64,000 nucleotides of DNA from an uncultured Ruminiclostridium sp. (GTDB taxonomy: Bacteria; Bacillota; Clostridia; Oscillospirales; Ruminococcaceae), in assembly GCA_934490165.1 (NCBI GenBank), contig CAKSTB010000011.1:1-64000 (forward strand). Direction: 5' to 3'. Both the position numbers and the translations under genes were made by a program. Below are positions 1 through 6,778 of the stretch, one piece after another; position 1 is the first letter of the stretch, and every line of letters begins with the position of its first letter. A model generated the notes under the pieces. It saw only the letters and a list, made by a program, of their open reading frames with translations, was not told the origin of the DNA and did no database searches.

Positions 1-112
1 ATTTAAATATTTATAAGAATTATTCTGATTTTGTATTTTGCGTGTCAAAAATTCTGATTCTGCTTGTCAAATAACAAGAAATAAAGAGCGCATTTATTAT
101 AGACCCGATAAA

Positions 113-149
113 AATAAACCCCATTGCATTTATCTGCAATGGGGTTTAT
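113..149 (-). terminator. Intrinsic terminator of tRNA-Thr
   Basis: A 13-bp inverted repeat (AAACCCCATTGCA / TGCAATGGGGTTT) lies directly downstream of tRNA-Thr on the minus strand and is followed by a T-rich run. Confidence 0.85.
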
Positions 150-155
150 CCTATC

Positions 156-231
156 TGGAGCTAATACCCGGATTCGAACCGGGGACCTCATCCTTACCAA
201 GGATGTGCTCTGCCGACTGAGCCATATTAGC
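156..231 (-). tRNA. tRNA-Thr(GGT)
   Basis: The minus strand folds as a cloverleaf with acceptor GCTAATA/TATTAGC, a T-arm GTTCGAATC and anticodon loop TTGGTAA (anticodon GGT, threonine). The discriminator and CCA are encoded (156-159). It is the next host tRNA beyond the prophage insertion and was probably co-transcribed with tRNA-Ser and tRNA-Leu before the phage entered. Confidence 0.95.
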
Positions 232-355
232 AAACTCCTGACGGTTATTTATTATATCATAATAATTCTATTTTGTCAAGGAGAAATTGCGAATAAAAAC
301 GGTGATTTTAAGCCGTGTTTTTGTAAACAGTCAAAATGCTTTCAAAATCAAAACA

Positions 356-376
356 AACCGCATTGTTGTGCGGCTT
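356..376 (-). terminator. Original host terminator of tRNA-Leu
   Basis: The inverted repeat AACCGCA/TGCGGCTT is followed on the minus strand by TTTGTTTTG. It sits just beyond attL, where the tRNA-Leu transcript would have ended before integration separated the two by 35.8 kb. Confidence 0.6.
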
Positions 377-382
377 GAAGCT

Positions 383-409
383 TGGTACGGGTAACAGGAC
401 TTGAACCTG
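383..409. other. attL core (27-bp 3' end of tRNA-Leu)
   Basis: The 27 bases from TGGTACGG to GAACCTG are identical to 36158-36184. They encode the T-arm, 3' acceptor strand and CCA of tRNA-Leu, but the rest of the tRNA is missing here, so this is the displaced fragment. Confidence 0.93.
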
Positions 410-445
410 TAATAAAATGGCTTAACAGAGCCGTTTGTGAGCATT

Positions 446-469
446 TTGACACCCTATTTGACACCCTAT
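446..469. promoter_or_regulatory. Integrase arm-type sites, left
   Basis: Two adjacent direct copies of TTGACACCCTAT (446-457, 458-469) lie between attL and the end of the integrase gene. The same 12-mer recurs near the right end (36032-36043) with an inverted partner, as expected for arm-binding sites of a tyrosine integrase. Confidence 0.7.
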
Positions 470-476
470 GCTTGTA

Positions 477-1601
477 TCAAGATGTTTCAATCTGTATATA
501 ATCGTCCAACATTTTGAGGTTCTTTTTCTTATATTTTTCTGACAGATGGGTGTATATTGAAAGGGTAGTCTGAATGTCTTTATGTCCTGCCTGTTCCTTT
601 GCGGTTACTATGTCAACACCGGCGAGATACATTAAAGTGATGAAGGTGTGGCGTAACCAATGGGCAGTTATAGGTGGGATAACTTTATGATCCGTTCCTG
701 GCTTATGTGTACCGTATTTTTCAGATAAGCACTTGATGTAACTTTCCCACATACGATACCAGCTTTTATCCGAGTGCATTTTACCTTTAGCATTCGTGAC
801 TACAAAAAATGATGTGTGGGGGACTTGTCGCAGGTAGTTTACTAAAATCTGAGGAATGCAGACAGTTCTTGTTGCGGCATCTGTTTTACCGCCTTTTTTC
901 ACTACAAGCCCAGAACCGCTGACTTGCTCAACAGATTTGTTTACCCGTATTGTCGCTTCATCAAGATTTATATCGGTCCATTGCAACGCTATGAGTTCTC
1001 CTCTGCGCAATCCCGCATACATCATGATCATTGCGGCGGTCTGGGCTCTGTGCGGTGTATCTCGAATCCAGGCTTGTTCCTCGCTTGTCAAAGCTCTCCT
1101 GTGTTCAGGCTCTTGCCTTGCTTTAGGTATTGCTACTTTCTTAAAGAAATTGTGGTCTATAGCTCTGTTGTCGGCGGCAAGTTCAAGTACGCCCTGGGCG
1201 ATTCCTTTAACGCTCTGCATAGTCTTCTCGGAATAGCCATTGTTTGCCATATCAAACAGTATTTCAGTCAGCATATACTGCTTGATGACTGATAACTTCG
1301 TATCTTTCAACGGCTCTAAAATTTTTGCATTTGTCCTTATGGCACGGTACCATTTATCGCTTACTGTGGACTGCTTTGTGATAAGATACATTTCGAGCCA
1401 GTCACCGAAAGTTTCACGCTCCGAGGTGATGTCTATACCACGGTTTACGAGCTTTGTTTTTTCGGACAACTTTGCTTTCATTTCTCTCTCGGTAGTTGCA
1501 TAAACGTACTTGTATTTTGGTACACCGTTTTCAGTGCCGCAGTACATTTTTGCCTGATATCTGCCGTCTTTTCGCTTTGTATAAGTTACCTTTCCGGGCA
1601 T
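477..1601 (-). CDS. int: Tyrosine-type phage integrase
   Basis: This 374-residue site-specific recombinase catalyses integration at tRNA-Leu and, with an excisionase, excision. An N-terminal arm-binding domain (about 1-60) is followed by a SAM-like core-binding domain (60-165) and the catalytic domain. The catalytic signature is visible: Arg in AGLRRGEL (about 199), HWLRHTF (His314, Arg317), GH (340) and the nucleophile Tyr350 in SIYTHL. A GGAGGTG Shine-Dalgarno precedes the ATG. The gene ends beside the arm-type repeats and attL, the usual place. Confidence 0.97.
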   Translation of the reverse strand: MPGKVTYTKRKDGRYQAKMYCGTENGVPKYKYVYATTEREMKAKLSEKTKLVNRGIDITSERETFGDWLEMYLITKQSTVSDKWYRAIRTNAKILEPLKDTKLSVIKQYMLTEILFDMANNGYSEKTMQSVKGIAQGVLELAADNRAIDHNFFKKVAIPKARQEPEHRRALTSEEQAWIRDTPHRAQTAAMIMMYAGLRRGELIALQWTDINLDEATIRVNKSVEQVSGSGLVVKKGGKTDAATRTVCIPQILVNYLRQVPHTSFFVVTNAKGKMHSDKSWYRMWESYIKCLSEKYGTHKPGTDHKVIPPITAHWLRHTFITLMYLAGVDIVTAKEQAGHKDIQTTLSIYTHLSEKYKKKNLKMLDDYIQIETS

Positions 1602-1649
1602 TTTAACACCTCCTATAATTTTTCCCCGCTTGCTACGGCGGGGAAGGGC

Positions 1650-2720
1650 TTATTTGATATATCTGTTAAGCGCTGCTTTCAATTCATCTATGTATTTTTC
1701 TGCTTCGTATACACTTTGCAATGTGTGTTTGATTTCCTTTTTGTTTTCATCCGGAATAATGATGGTTTTTTTGTTATCTGTAAGTATAAATCTACAGATC
1801 CATTTTGTGGTTTTTCCCTGATAAAGTATGCCGAAATAGCTTTCAGTATCTTTATACACTATGTCTTCCATTGCGCAGTATTCTTTCAGAAGATTTTTAA
1901 TAACAAAATACGCTTCCAGTTCTTCATTAGTTGTAAATATTCTCGATATTTTCTCTTTCGGTTCTTCGGTTGTTTCTTGCTGTACATTTTCAGGTTGTTT
2001 ATCAGCAATATTTACATCCAGAGCACTTTTGATTTTATCGCTCATCAATTCATTGATATAATCGTTAAGTGCCTTTTTAAGTATAGGACGGAACTTTTCA
2101 ACTACCGATTGCATTAGTTTTCCTTCGTATATTCCGGTAAGGAACAATTTCACGAAATCATCCGACGGCTGTTGCAACTGTTTAGCCAGTATTGTTTTAA
2201 ATTCATTCGAATATTTAAGCTCCGAAGCAACATCAAATATCTTTGAAATGTCAAACTGCGATTTGTGGAATTTCTTTAATTCCGCAACCTGATTTTCTTT
2301 TATATCAAGTATATTGATTTCAAGGAAAGGAGTTTCATCCATTTTGTTGGTTTCATCAAGATCAGTATAAAAACGATAAAACTGACCGTTGGTAAGAATT
2401 GCGAATTTTGCTTTAGAAGTGCCAAAGTACCTGAACAACTGACTGTCATGCTTTTCAAGATTTTCACCTATCCATTTACATTCAATCAATATGACAGGAT
2501 CGCCGTTATTCATTATAGCGTAGTCAACTTTTTCGCCTTTTTTAATACCTACATCGGCAGTGTACTCCGGTACAAATTCGTCAGGGTTAAATACATCATA
2601 GCCAAGCAAGGAAAAGAAAGGCATTATCAGAGCTGTTTTGGTTGCTTCCTCTGTTTGAAGATTAGGCTTTAAAGTTTCAACTCTTTTTGCAAATTGCTTA
2701 ATCTGATCGATGAAATCCAT
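1650..2720 (-). CDS. Solitary HsdR_N-type (PD-D/ExK) nuclease-like protein
   Basis: The 356-residue product resembles the N-terminal nuclease domain of type I restriction subunit R, with Glu near 25, Asp66 (KVDYAI), Glu80 and Lys82 (ILIECKW). No helicase domain or hsdM/hsdS partner is nearby. The middle is helical and the C-terminal 100 residues may form a second domain. I chose the internal ATG at 2720 because AGGAGGAA lies 8 bases upstream; a longer ORF to 2750 has no such site. It is transcribed with the lysogeny genes between integrase and repressor, where superinfection-defence genes often sit. Target and activity are unknown. Confidence 0.8.
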   Translation of the reverse strand: MDFIDQIKQFAKRVETLKPNLQTEEATKTALIMPFFSLLGYDVFNPDEFVPEYTADVGIKKGEKVDYAIMNNGDPVILIECKWIGENLEKHDSQLFRYFGTSKAKFAILTNGQFYRFYTDLDETNKMDETPFLEINILDIKENQVAELKKFHKSQFDISKIFDVASELKYSNEFKTILAKQLQQPSDDFVKLFLTGIYEGKLMQSVVEKFRPILKKALNDYINELMSDKIKSALDVNIADKQPENVQQETTEEPKEKISRIFTTNEELEAYFVIKNLLKEYCAMEDIVYKDTESYFGILYQGKTTKWICRFILTDNKKTIIIPDENKKEIKHTLQSVYEAEKYIDELKAALNRYIK

Positions 2721-2741
2721 TGTAAAATTCCTCCTCAATCT

Positions 2742-2812
2742 TTTCGACATAACACGACAAAATATAAATTTATACTACAAAATTTATAAAATGCATTTAC
2801 TTTATGTCGAAA
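2742..2812. promoter_or_regulatory. Inverted 11-bp operator-like pair upstream of the HsdR_N gene
   Basis: TTTCGACATAA (2742-2752) and TTATGTCGAAA (2802-2812) are exact inverted copies 49 bp apart. They flank the AT-rich stretch that must hold the promoter of the minus-strand nuclease gene. The motif differs from the repressor operators, so another regulator may act here. Confidence 0.5.
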
Positions 2813-2860
2813 GTATGATATTATATTATTTGGAAACAGTTTGAGAAATCTTACTGTTAG

Positions 2861-2892
2861 CTCCTGCCGATATTCGCAGTATCGGTGGGAGC
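2861..2892. terminator. Hairpin downstream of the repressor gene
   Basis: GCTCCTGCCGATA pairs with TATCGGTGGGAGC across a 7-base loop just beyond the repressor stop codon. The clear T-run is on the plus side, so its role as a minus-strand terminator is uncertain. Confidence 0.4.
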
Positions 2893-2896
2893 ATTT

Positions 2897-3247
2897 TTAT
2901 TTCTTCTCGTTCTTCTCTTGCTTTCTCAACTCCATGTGGAGCTTGGCAAGCCTTCTTACATCGTCAAGTACATCATCATCTATCTCAGCATCGCCGAATA
3001 GGGCAAATTTAAGCTGACTGTCGGTGATTTCGGGGGTGGGGGTTTCTTCCCAGCACATTAAATACCTTGAATCAGTGCCGGTGACTTCTGCAATTTTTTC
3101 GATACAGTCTATAGGTATCTTTTTTGTTTCGCCTGTTGCATATCGCTGTAACGACGATTTTGATATACCGGTTAATTTAGAAAGTTCGGTATAACTATAT
3201 CCGCTTTTTTCAATTGCTGCGTTTATTCGTGCCGCTCTTTCGTCCAT
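2897..3247 (-). CDS. CI-like prophage repressor (XRE-family HTH)
   Basis: This 116-residue protein has an N-terminal XRE helix-turn-helix (about 18-40, with YTELSKLTGISKSSLQ) and a short acidic/basic C-terminal tail. It has no LexA-type peptidase domain, so induction cannot be classical RecA-driven self-cleavage of this protein. The ATG at 3247 follows GAGGTGA, and upstream in-frame codons lack a ribosome site. It faces the Cro-like gene across the operator region and probably binds the TCCCA-N4-TGGGA palindromes to hold lysogeny. Confidence 0.88.
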   Translation of the reverse strand: MDERAARINAAIEKSGYSYTELSKLTGISKSSLQRYATGETKKIPIDCIEKIAEVTGTDSRYLMCWEETPTPEITDSQLKFALFGDAEIDDDVLDDVRRLAKLHMELRKQEKNEKK

Positions 3248-3269
3248 TTTTATCACCTCATCTAAACTC

Positions 3270-3298
3270 ATTATAACATCAGTATCCCAAAAATGCAA
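3270..3298 (-). promoter_or_regulatory. Repressor-maintenance promoter (PRM-like)
   Basis: On the minus strand TTGCAT (3293-3298) and TATAAT (3270-3275) are separated by 17 bp. An imperfect operator (3285-3298) overlaps the -35 box, allowing autoregulation. Confidence 0.75.
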
Positions 3299-3390
3299 TA
3301 GAAAATACAAAAATATTTTGAAATTGTCCCAAAAATGGGTTGACAAAATAAAGTTGCTGTGTTATACTAAAATCGTTCCCAGAAGTGGGA
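3285..3390. promoter_or_regulatory. Lysogeny switch operators O1-O3
   Basis: Three copies of TCCCA-N4-TGGGA lie between repressor and Cro-like genes: 3285-3298 (right arm degenerate), 3327-3340 and 3377-3390. The second touches the -35 box of the lytic promoter and the third covers its start site. Confidence 0.75.
3340..3368 (+). promoter_or_regulatory. Lytic early promoter (PR-like)
   Basis: TTGACA (3340-3345) and TATACT (3363-3368) with a 17-bp spacer face the early operon. Two repressor-type palindromes bracket it. Confidence 0.85.
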
Positions 3391-3408
3391 CAGGAAAGAG
3401 GTGATAAA

Positions 3409-3615
3409 ATGTTAAACAAAAATCTTCTGAAAAGTGCTATTGCGAGAGCCGGAATAACCCAAAGACAGCTTGCAGAAAATATCGGAATGACACCTAATAC
3501 GATGTCAAGTCGTATGCAGGGCGTTTCGCATTTTGATACGGAAGAAATAGACAAGATATGCAATGTGCTTAAAATATCCAATAACGATGAAAAAGCAAAT
3601 ATTTTTTTGTCTTGA
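3409..3615 (+). CDS. Cro-like HTH protein
   Basis: A 68-residue XRE-type helix-turn-helix protein (ITQRQLAENIGMTPNTMSSR near 18-37), first gene after the lytic promoter. The ATG at 3409 follows AAAGAGGTG. Position and size match a Cro-type antirepressor that would compete for the same operators. A fourth operator sits immediately beyond its stop codon. Confidence 0.82.
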   Translation: MLNKNLLKSAIARAGITQRQLAENIGMTPNTMSSRMQGVSHFDTEEIDKICNVLKISNNDEKANIFLS

Positions 3616-3618
3616 ATA

Positions 3619-3632
3619 TCCCAAAAATGGGA
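3619..3632. promoter_or_regulatory. Fourth switch operator
   Basis: TCCCAAAAATGGGA is a perfect copy of the switch palindrome, located between the Cro-like gene and the next early gene. Confidence 0.7.
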
Positions 3633-3662
3633 TAACCGCAACAACCGGAGGAGGTGAGAAAG

Positions 3663-3944
3663 GTGGGATTAAAGAAGCTTGAACTTGATGTCACGGCAGG
3701 AAAGTTGCTTGTAAACGGTGTAGATTATTCAGACGTTTCAAAATTCAATCTGCATTATGAGCACGGCGTATTTGAACTGGAAGTGTCGGGTAAGTTCTAT
3801 GCAACGGGAAAGAAAATTGCTGACTCTGCATTAAATACGCAAAGTCAGCAAGCAGATAAAAAAAATAACATTGAAGTTGACGGAATTACTCTTTATCAAG
3901 CTGTTCACAAAGCCATGAGTGATATTCTTCGAGCAAAGCAATAG
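3663..3944 (+). CDS. Hypothetical early phage protein
   Basis: The 93-residue product has no recognised family. The N-terminal half looks like a beta-rich module (KLELDVTAGKLLVNG) and the end is helical. I placed the start at GTG 3663 because GGAGGTGAG lies about 8 bases upstream; GTG 3654 is too close to that site. The last 59 bases overlap the 3' end of an opposing gene. Confidence 0.6.
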   Translation: MGLKKLELDVTAGKLLVNGVDYSDVSKFNLHYEHGVFELEVSGKFYATGKKIADSALNTQSQQADKKNNIEVDGITLYQAVHKAMSDILRAKQ

Positions 3945-4122
3945 CAATCATGAAATCTTTGCTTATCAATTGCTGATAAAGATCAGAAAAGTTATCTGAT
4001 ACGGTGTCAGGATTTAAACAAAATTTAAAGCTTACGGGCTCTTTGTTTAATGTGTCAGATATTTTTCTAATCTTTTCTTCCGTCAGTGTTTCTAAAAAAC
4101 ACGAGAAATCAGGAAACTTCAA
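3886..4122 (-). CDS. Small opposing-strand protein with its own promoter
   Basis: A 78-residue acidic protein starting at TTG 4122 behind a strong AAAGGAGG site. No family is recognised. It runs against the early operon, overlaps the preceding plus-strand gene tail to tail, and has a consensus sigma-A promoter, so it could be transcribed in the lysogen. A role in immunity or host modification is only inferred. Confidence 0.6.
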   Translation of the reverse strand: MKFPDFSCFLETLTEEKIRKISDTLNKEPVSFKFCLNPDTVSDNFSDLYQQLISKDFMIAIALLEEYHSWLCEQLDKE

Positions 4123-4155
4123 TAGAACTACCTCCTTTCTATGTATGATATTAAC

Positions 4156-4184
4156 ATTATATCATCTGAAAGGAATGATTGCAA
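4156..4184 (-). promoter_or_regulatory. Promoter of the opposing gene 3886-4122
   Basis: On the minus strand TTGCAA (4179-4184) and TATAAT (4156-4161) are 17 bp apart. Confidence 0.7.
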
Positions 4185-4203
4185 TAAACAGGAGGTGAGG
4201 ACA

Positions 4204-4515
4204 TTGCAAACCAAGAAAGAAAAAATCGCTTATCTACAGCGTGAAGTTGAGGAAAAAGACGCAGAAATAAAGCGTCTTAAAGAAATGCTCGGCTTATATA
4301 ACAGTGAATGTCATTGTAAAAGCGGCTTTTGCACGATTTGTAAGCACTTTATGGGCATAGTTGAGGGCGTTTTAATGTGCAATTTGTATGACGAAGCTCC
4401 GTGCGAAATGTTTGAGTTCAACGGCTGTCCGTCACCTGATTTTTCGAGCGTACAGTTCAATACCGAGATAGTCAATGATTACATACTCGGATTAACGCAG
4501 AAGGGCGATAAATGA
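4204..4515 (+). CDS. Coiled-coil and cysteine-cluster protein
   Basis: The 103-residue product begins with a charged coiled coil (about 5-35) followed by a Cys/His cluster (CHCKSGFCTICKH) that could bind zinc. A TTG start at 4204 is preceded by GGAGGTGAG; the ATG at 4141 has no ribosome site. It is part of the early operon and its end overlaps an opposing gene by 24 bases. Function unknown. Confidence 0.62.
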   Translation: MQTKKEKIAYLQREVEEKDAEIKRLKEMLGLYNSECHCKSGFCTICKHFMGIVEGVLMCNLYDEAPCEMFEFNGCPSPDFSSVQFNTEIVNDYILGLTQKGDK

Positions 4516-4773
4516 AATAATCAGAGCCAGCACTGAAAGAATAGTCGGAAACCAGAATTTAAATCTATCATCTCTATGAGAAAGAACATATCTAATGCCT
4601 TTTTCGCTTATGACATATTTTCCGTTTTCAGTTGTCACAAGGGAGTAGTAAATCAAAAAGGCATATCGTTCTGAGCTGATTTTATCAACCGGGATAGACT
4701 TTCCATGAAAAAGAGATAGTAAAATTCTTTCCCGTTCTTTAGATAGAAAAAGTTCATTTGCAGAAGTAGACAT
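4492..4773 (-). CDS. Small tail-anchored membrane protein on the opposing strand
   Basis: A 93-residue protein with a charged, winged-helix-like N-terminal part (about 10-65) and one C-terminal membrane segment (FWFPTILSVLALIISFIALL). The ATG at 4773 follows GAGGTAA. It has a good promoter of its own and opposes the early operon. Membrane location and likely lysogenic expression suit a superinfection-exclusion protein, but that is inference. Confidence 0.65.
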   Translation of the reverse strand: MSTSANELFLSKERERILLSLFHGKSIPVDKISSERYAFLIYYSLVTTENGKYVISEKGIRYVLSHRDDRFKFWFPTILSVLALIISFIALLR

Positions 4774-4804
4774 AAAAAAAATTACCTCATTTCGATTTTT
4801 GATT

Positions 4805-4833
4805 ATTATATCACGAAAAGAGGTAAGCGACAA
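4805..4833 (-). promoter_or_regulatory. Promoter of the opposing gene 4492-4773
   Basis: On the minus strand TTGTCG (4828-4833) and TATAAT (4805-4810) are separated by 17 bp. Confidence 0.65.
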
Positions 4834-4848
4834 GAGGAGGTGAGAAAA

Positions 4849-5076
4849 ATGAGACGAACAATGCCATCGCTTGAATATCGAGTGCCAACAGACTGGGAAG
4901 CTTTGCCGATAATATTTGATCTTGCAACGCTTGCCAGAATAACAGGGCTTTCCTATGAAACACTTCGTGGCAAAGCCCGGAACGGTGAAATACCGTGTGT
5001 TAAGGTAGGTACGCAGTATAGACTTGAAAAAGAAGCAGTAAAGAAATGGTTAGGAGGTAAAAATGAAGATAGCTAA
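4849..5076 (+). CDS. Excisionase-family HTH protein
   Basis: The 75-residue product contains a MerR/excisionase-type winged helix (LATLARITGLSYETLRGK, then IPCVKVGTQYRL). Proteins of this family act as recombination directionality factors or small DNA-binding regulators. The ATG at 4849 follows AGGAGGTGAG. Its place in the early operon rather than beside int is usual in this phage group. It overlaps the next gene by 14 bases. Confidence 0.7.
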   Translation: MRRTMPSLEYRVPTDWEALPIIFDLATLARITGLSYETLRGKARNGEIPCVKVGTQYRLEKEAVKKWLGGKNEDS

Positions 5077-5359
5077 GATAATCGCGTACATATTGTCACA
5101 GCTCCTGCGGCTGTGGATAACAGCCTCTGCGGCCGTGATGATGTACATACCGATGTCGGTGCTGGCGTTCTCCGAGCGTGGCTATCGTGCGATAGGCGGC
5201 GAGATCGTCCCGGTTGTGCTGGTGGCGGTTGCAGTATGGCACGGGCTGGGATGGCTGACCGAAACACTGTACAAGGAGTATGTCGCAGAGATAAGGCTGA
5301 TGAGAGCGGCAAAGGCAAATAACCGAAGGGAGAAAACGGACGATGAACGCAAGGGATAA
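5063..5359 (+). CDS. Small two-helix membrane protein
   Basis: A 98-residue protein with two predicted membrane segments (about 5-33 and 45-65) and a basic, charged C-terminal tail. TTAGGAGG precedes its ATG inside the upstream gene, and it overlaps the following gene by 17 bases, so the three are translationally coupled. Local GC content is higher than in its neighbours. Function unknown. Confidence 0.6.
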   Translation: MKIAKIIAYILSQLLRLWITASAAVMMYIPMSVLAFSERGYRAIGGEIVPVVLVAVAVWHGLGWLTETLYKEYVAEIRLMRAAKANNRREKTDDERKG

Positions 5360-5765
5360 GCTGTTACCGTGTACTTGCGGTGGCACTGGTCTTACGGTTG
5401 TGGCAATCCCACCTGAAGAAGAGCGTGAGCGGTGCAAACGTTGGGGGTGCGAGCCAAGAATACATTTTGCGGTGCTTTGTGACAAGTGCGGAAAGCAAAC
5501 AAATCCGTACACACTAAAAACTCCTGCGTATAAAGAGTGGAACAGACTTAACCGTGAAAAGTGCAAGTACAAGCTGTTTAACGCCAAACAAAAAGCGATG
5601 GTAATGCGGAGAATAACAGCGATGTTAAAGGACGCTCGTGACGAATGCCCGAACGATGAAACCATCAAGGGATATGCGGAAGATTTGTATAACGAAATCC
5701 TTGTCGCCGCTGAGAAAGGAGCAAGCAATGCCCGAAAAGCTGATAAAAAGCAAGAAACGAGTTAA
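5343..5765 (+). CDS. Lar-like zinc-ribbon protein
   Basis: The 140-residue product opens with a CTCGG...CDKCG zinc ribbon followed by a conserved-looking Trp-Asn segment (KEWNRLN). This pattern is seen in phage Lar restriction-alleviation proteins. The C-terminal half is helical and basic. Overlap with a downstream DNA methyltransferase fits a role in escaping restriction, though the match is to a short motif only. Confidence 0.5.
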   Translation: MNARDKLLPCTCGGTGLTVVAIPPEEERERCKRWGCEPRIHFAVLCDKCGKQTNPYTLKTPAYKEWNRLNREKCKYKLFNAKQKAMVMRRITAMLKDARDECPNDETIKGYAEDLYNEILVAAEKGASNARKADKKQETS

Positions 5766-6189
5766 AGACTTTGCGGAAGTGTTTACTCCGAAACATATCG
5801 TCAAGGATATGTGCGACCTTGTTCCCGAAGAAATGTGGACGAACGTTGAAACAACGTTTTTAGAGCCTGCTTGCGGTACTGGAAACTTTCTTGCCGAAAT
5901 CCTTGAGCGAAAGTTTAAGTTATGCAAAGACTGGGAAGACGGTCTGAGAGCCTTGAAAAGCGTTTATGGAGTTGACATACAGCAGGATAACGTTGAGGAA
6001 ACGAAACTTCGGTTGTTTGATATGTATATAGCGGAGTTTCCAAAATCGCCTGCCGTATCGGGATTGATAGCGGCACAGATACTGGAGCGGAATATCGTGT
6101 GCGGCAATTTTATCAAGGAGTGGATGGACGAGGTGGAAAAGAAAAAAGCAAAGAAAAAAGCGGCAAAGAAAGATAAGAAAGACAAGTAA
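5728..6189 (+). CDS. Short N6-adenine DNA methyltransferase-like protein
   Basis: The 153-residue product has the S-adenosylmethionine motif FLEPACGTGNFL (about 44-55) and an acidic motif II (YGVDIQQDN), as in type I/IIG adenine methylases. It then ends in a lysine-rich tail without the catalytic NPPY motif, so methyl transfer by itself is doubtful. The ATG at 5728 is preceded by AAAGGAG inside the upstream gene. It may be a truncated methylase, a cofactor-binding domain working with a partner, or a decoy. Confidence 0.7.
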   Translation: MPEKLIKSKKRVKDFAEVFTPKHIVKDMCDLVPEEMWTNVETTFLEPACGTGNFLAEILERKFKLCKDWEDGLRALKSVYGVDIQQDNVEETKLRLFDMYIAEFPKSPAVSGLIAAQILERNIVCGNFIKEWMDEVEKKKAKKKAAKKDKKDK

Positions 6190-6197
6190 AAAAATAA

Positions 6198-6213
6198 GCC
6201 GTCCGAAGACGGC
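6198..6213 (-). terminator. UUCG hairpin, minus-strand terminator shape
   Basis: GCCGTC-TTCG-GACGGC on the minus strand is followed by TTATTTTTTT. No minus-strand gene ends here, so it may block antisense transcription. Confidence 0.4.
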
Positions 6214-6254
6214 AAAAGAAAATGTACAAGATAAGTATAACACAGGAGAACAAA

Positions 6255-6575
6255 ATGTCAATACCTCAGATAAACGAAGATGAAGAACAGATACTCCGAT
6301 GTGCAATCGCATCCTATGGCGAGATGGCACAGGAAGATATGTTGTTTGAAGAGATGTCCGAGCTTGAGAAAGCAATTTTGAAGCTCAGACGTACAAGATA
6401 TATGGACGAAAGCAAGCGTGCTGATGTAATTGAGGAGCTTGCAGACGTGTACATAATGGTAACACAGATGTATATGCGTTTCTGCTGTACGAAAGAAGAA
6501 AAGGCTCTGTTCGGTGTCAATCTTCATAAGAAGATAGAGCGACTCAGTCAGTACGTAGAGAGGGAGTTTTCGTGA
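6255..6575 (+). CDS. MazG-like nucleotide pyrophosphohydrolase
   Basis: A 106-residue all-helical protein with the metal-binding pattern EEMSELEKAI and, one helix later, EELADVYIM. MazG-like enzymes hydrolyse nucleoside triphosphates and in phages are thought to clean nucleotide pools or blunt (p)ppGpp signalling. The ATG at 6255 has CAGGAGAA upstream; the in-frame ATG at 6222 lacks a ribosome site. Confidence 0.78.
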   Translation: MSIPQINEDEEQILRCAIASYGEMAQEDMLFEEMSELEKAILKLRRTRYMDESKRADVIEELADVYIMVTQMYMRFCCTKEEKALFGVNLHKKIERLSQYVEREFS

Positions 6576-6778
6576 AAAAAGAAGTGACGTTGCTTATTGG
6601 CAAGGTGACAGACGAAGAGTTTTGGTCTGCCCTGCCGAAAGCTCATGCAAAACTGTGGAGAATAATCGAACGAGAAGGAACTGCAAACGGTAAACGGCTG
6701 ACTGTTGAATATGCGGTTCAGTTGATTGCCGAACAAATTAAATCAGAAAGGATGTTTAAACATTGTACACATGTTTAA
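6572..6778 (+). CDS. Hypothetical early protein
   Basis: A 68-residue protein beginning with GTG that overlaps the stop of the MazG-like gene by four bases, with GAGAGGGAG upstream. It is helical and carries no motif I recognise. Coupled translation with its neighbours supports a real gene. Confidence 0.55.
   Translation: MKKEVTLLIGKVTDEEFWSALPKAHAKLWRIIEREGTANGKRLTVEYAVQLIAEQIKSERMFKHCTHV

Noticed and set aside
383..409. A second tRNA-Leu gene at the left prophage end
   Set aside because: Only the 3' 27 bases are present; no D-arm, anticodon or 5' acceptor strand. It is the att fragment.
856..1503. Plus-strand ORFs of 87-126 codons
   Set aside because: They lie wholly opposite the integrase gene, have no ribosome sites and show no domain logic.
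1650..2720. Complete type I restriction system
   Set aside because: Only the HsdR nuclease-like domain is present; no helicase, hsdM or hsdS.
5073..5728. Long minus-strand ORFs opposite 5063-5765
   Set aside because: They mirror good plus-strand genes with overlapping starts and lack ribosome sites.
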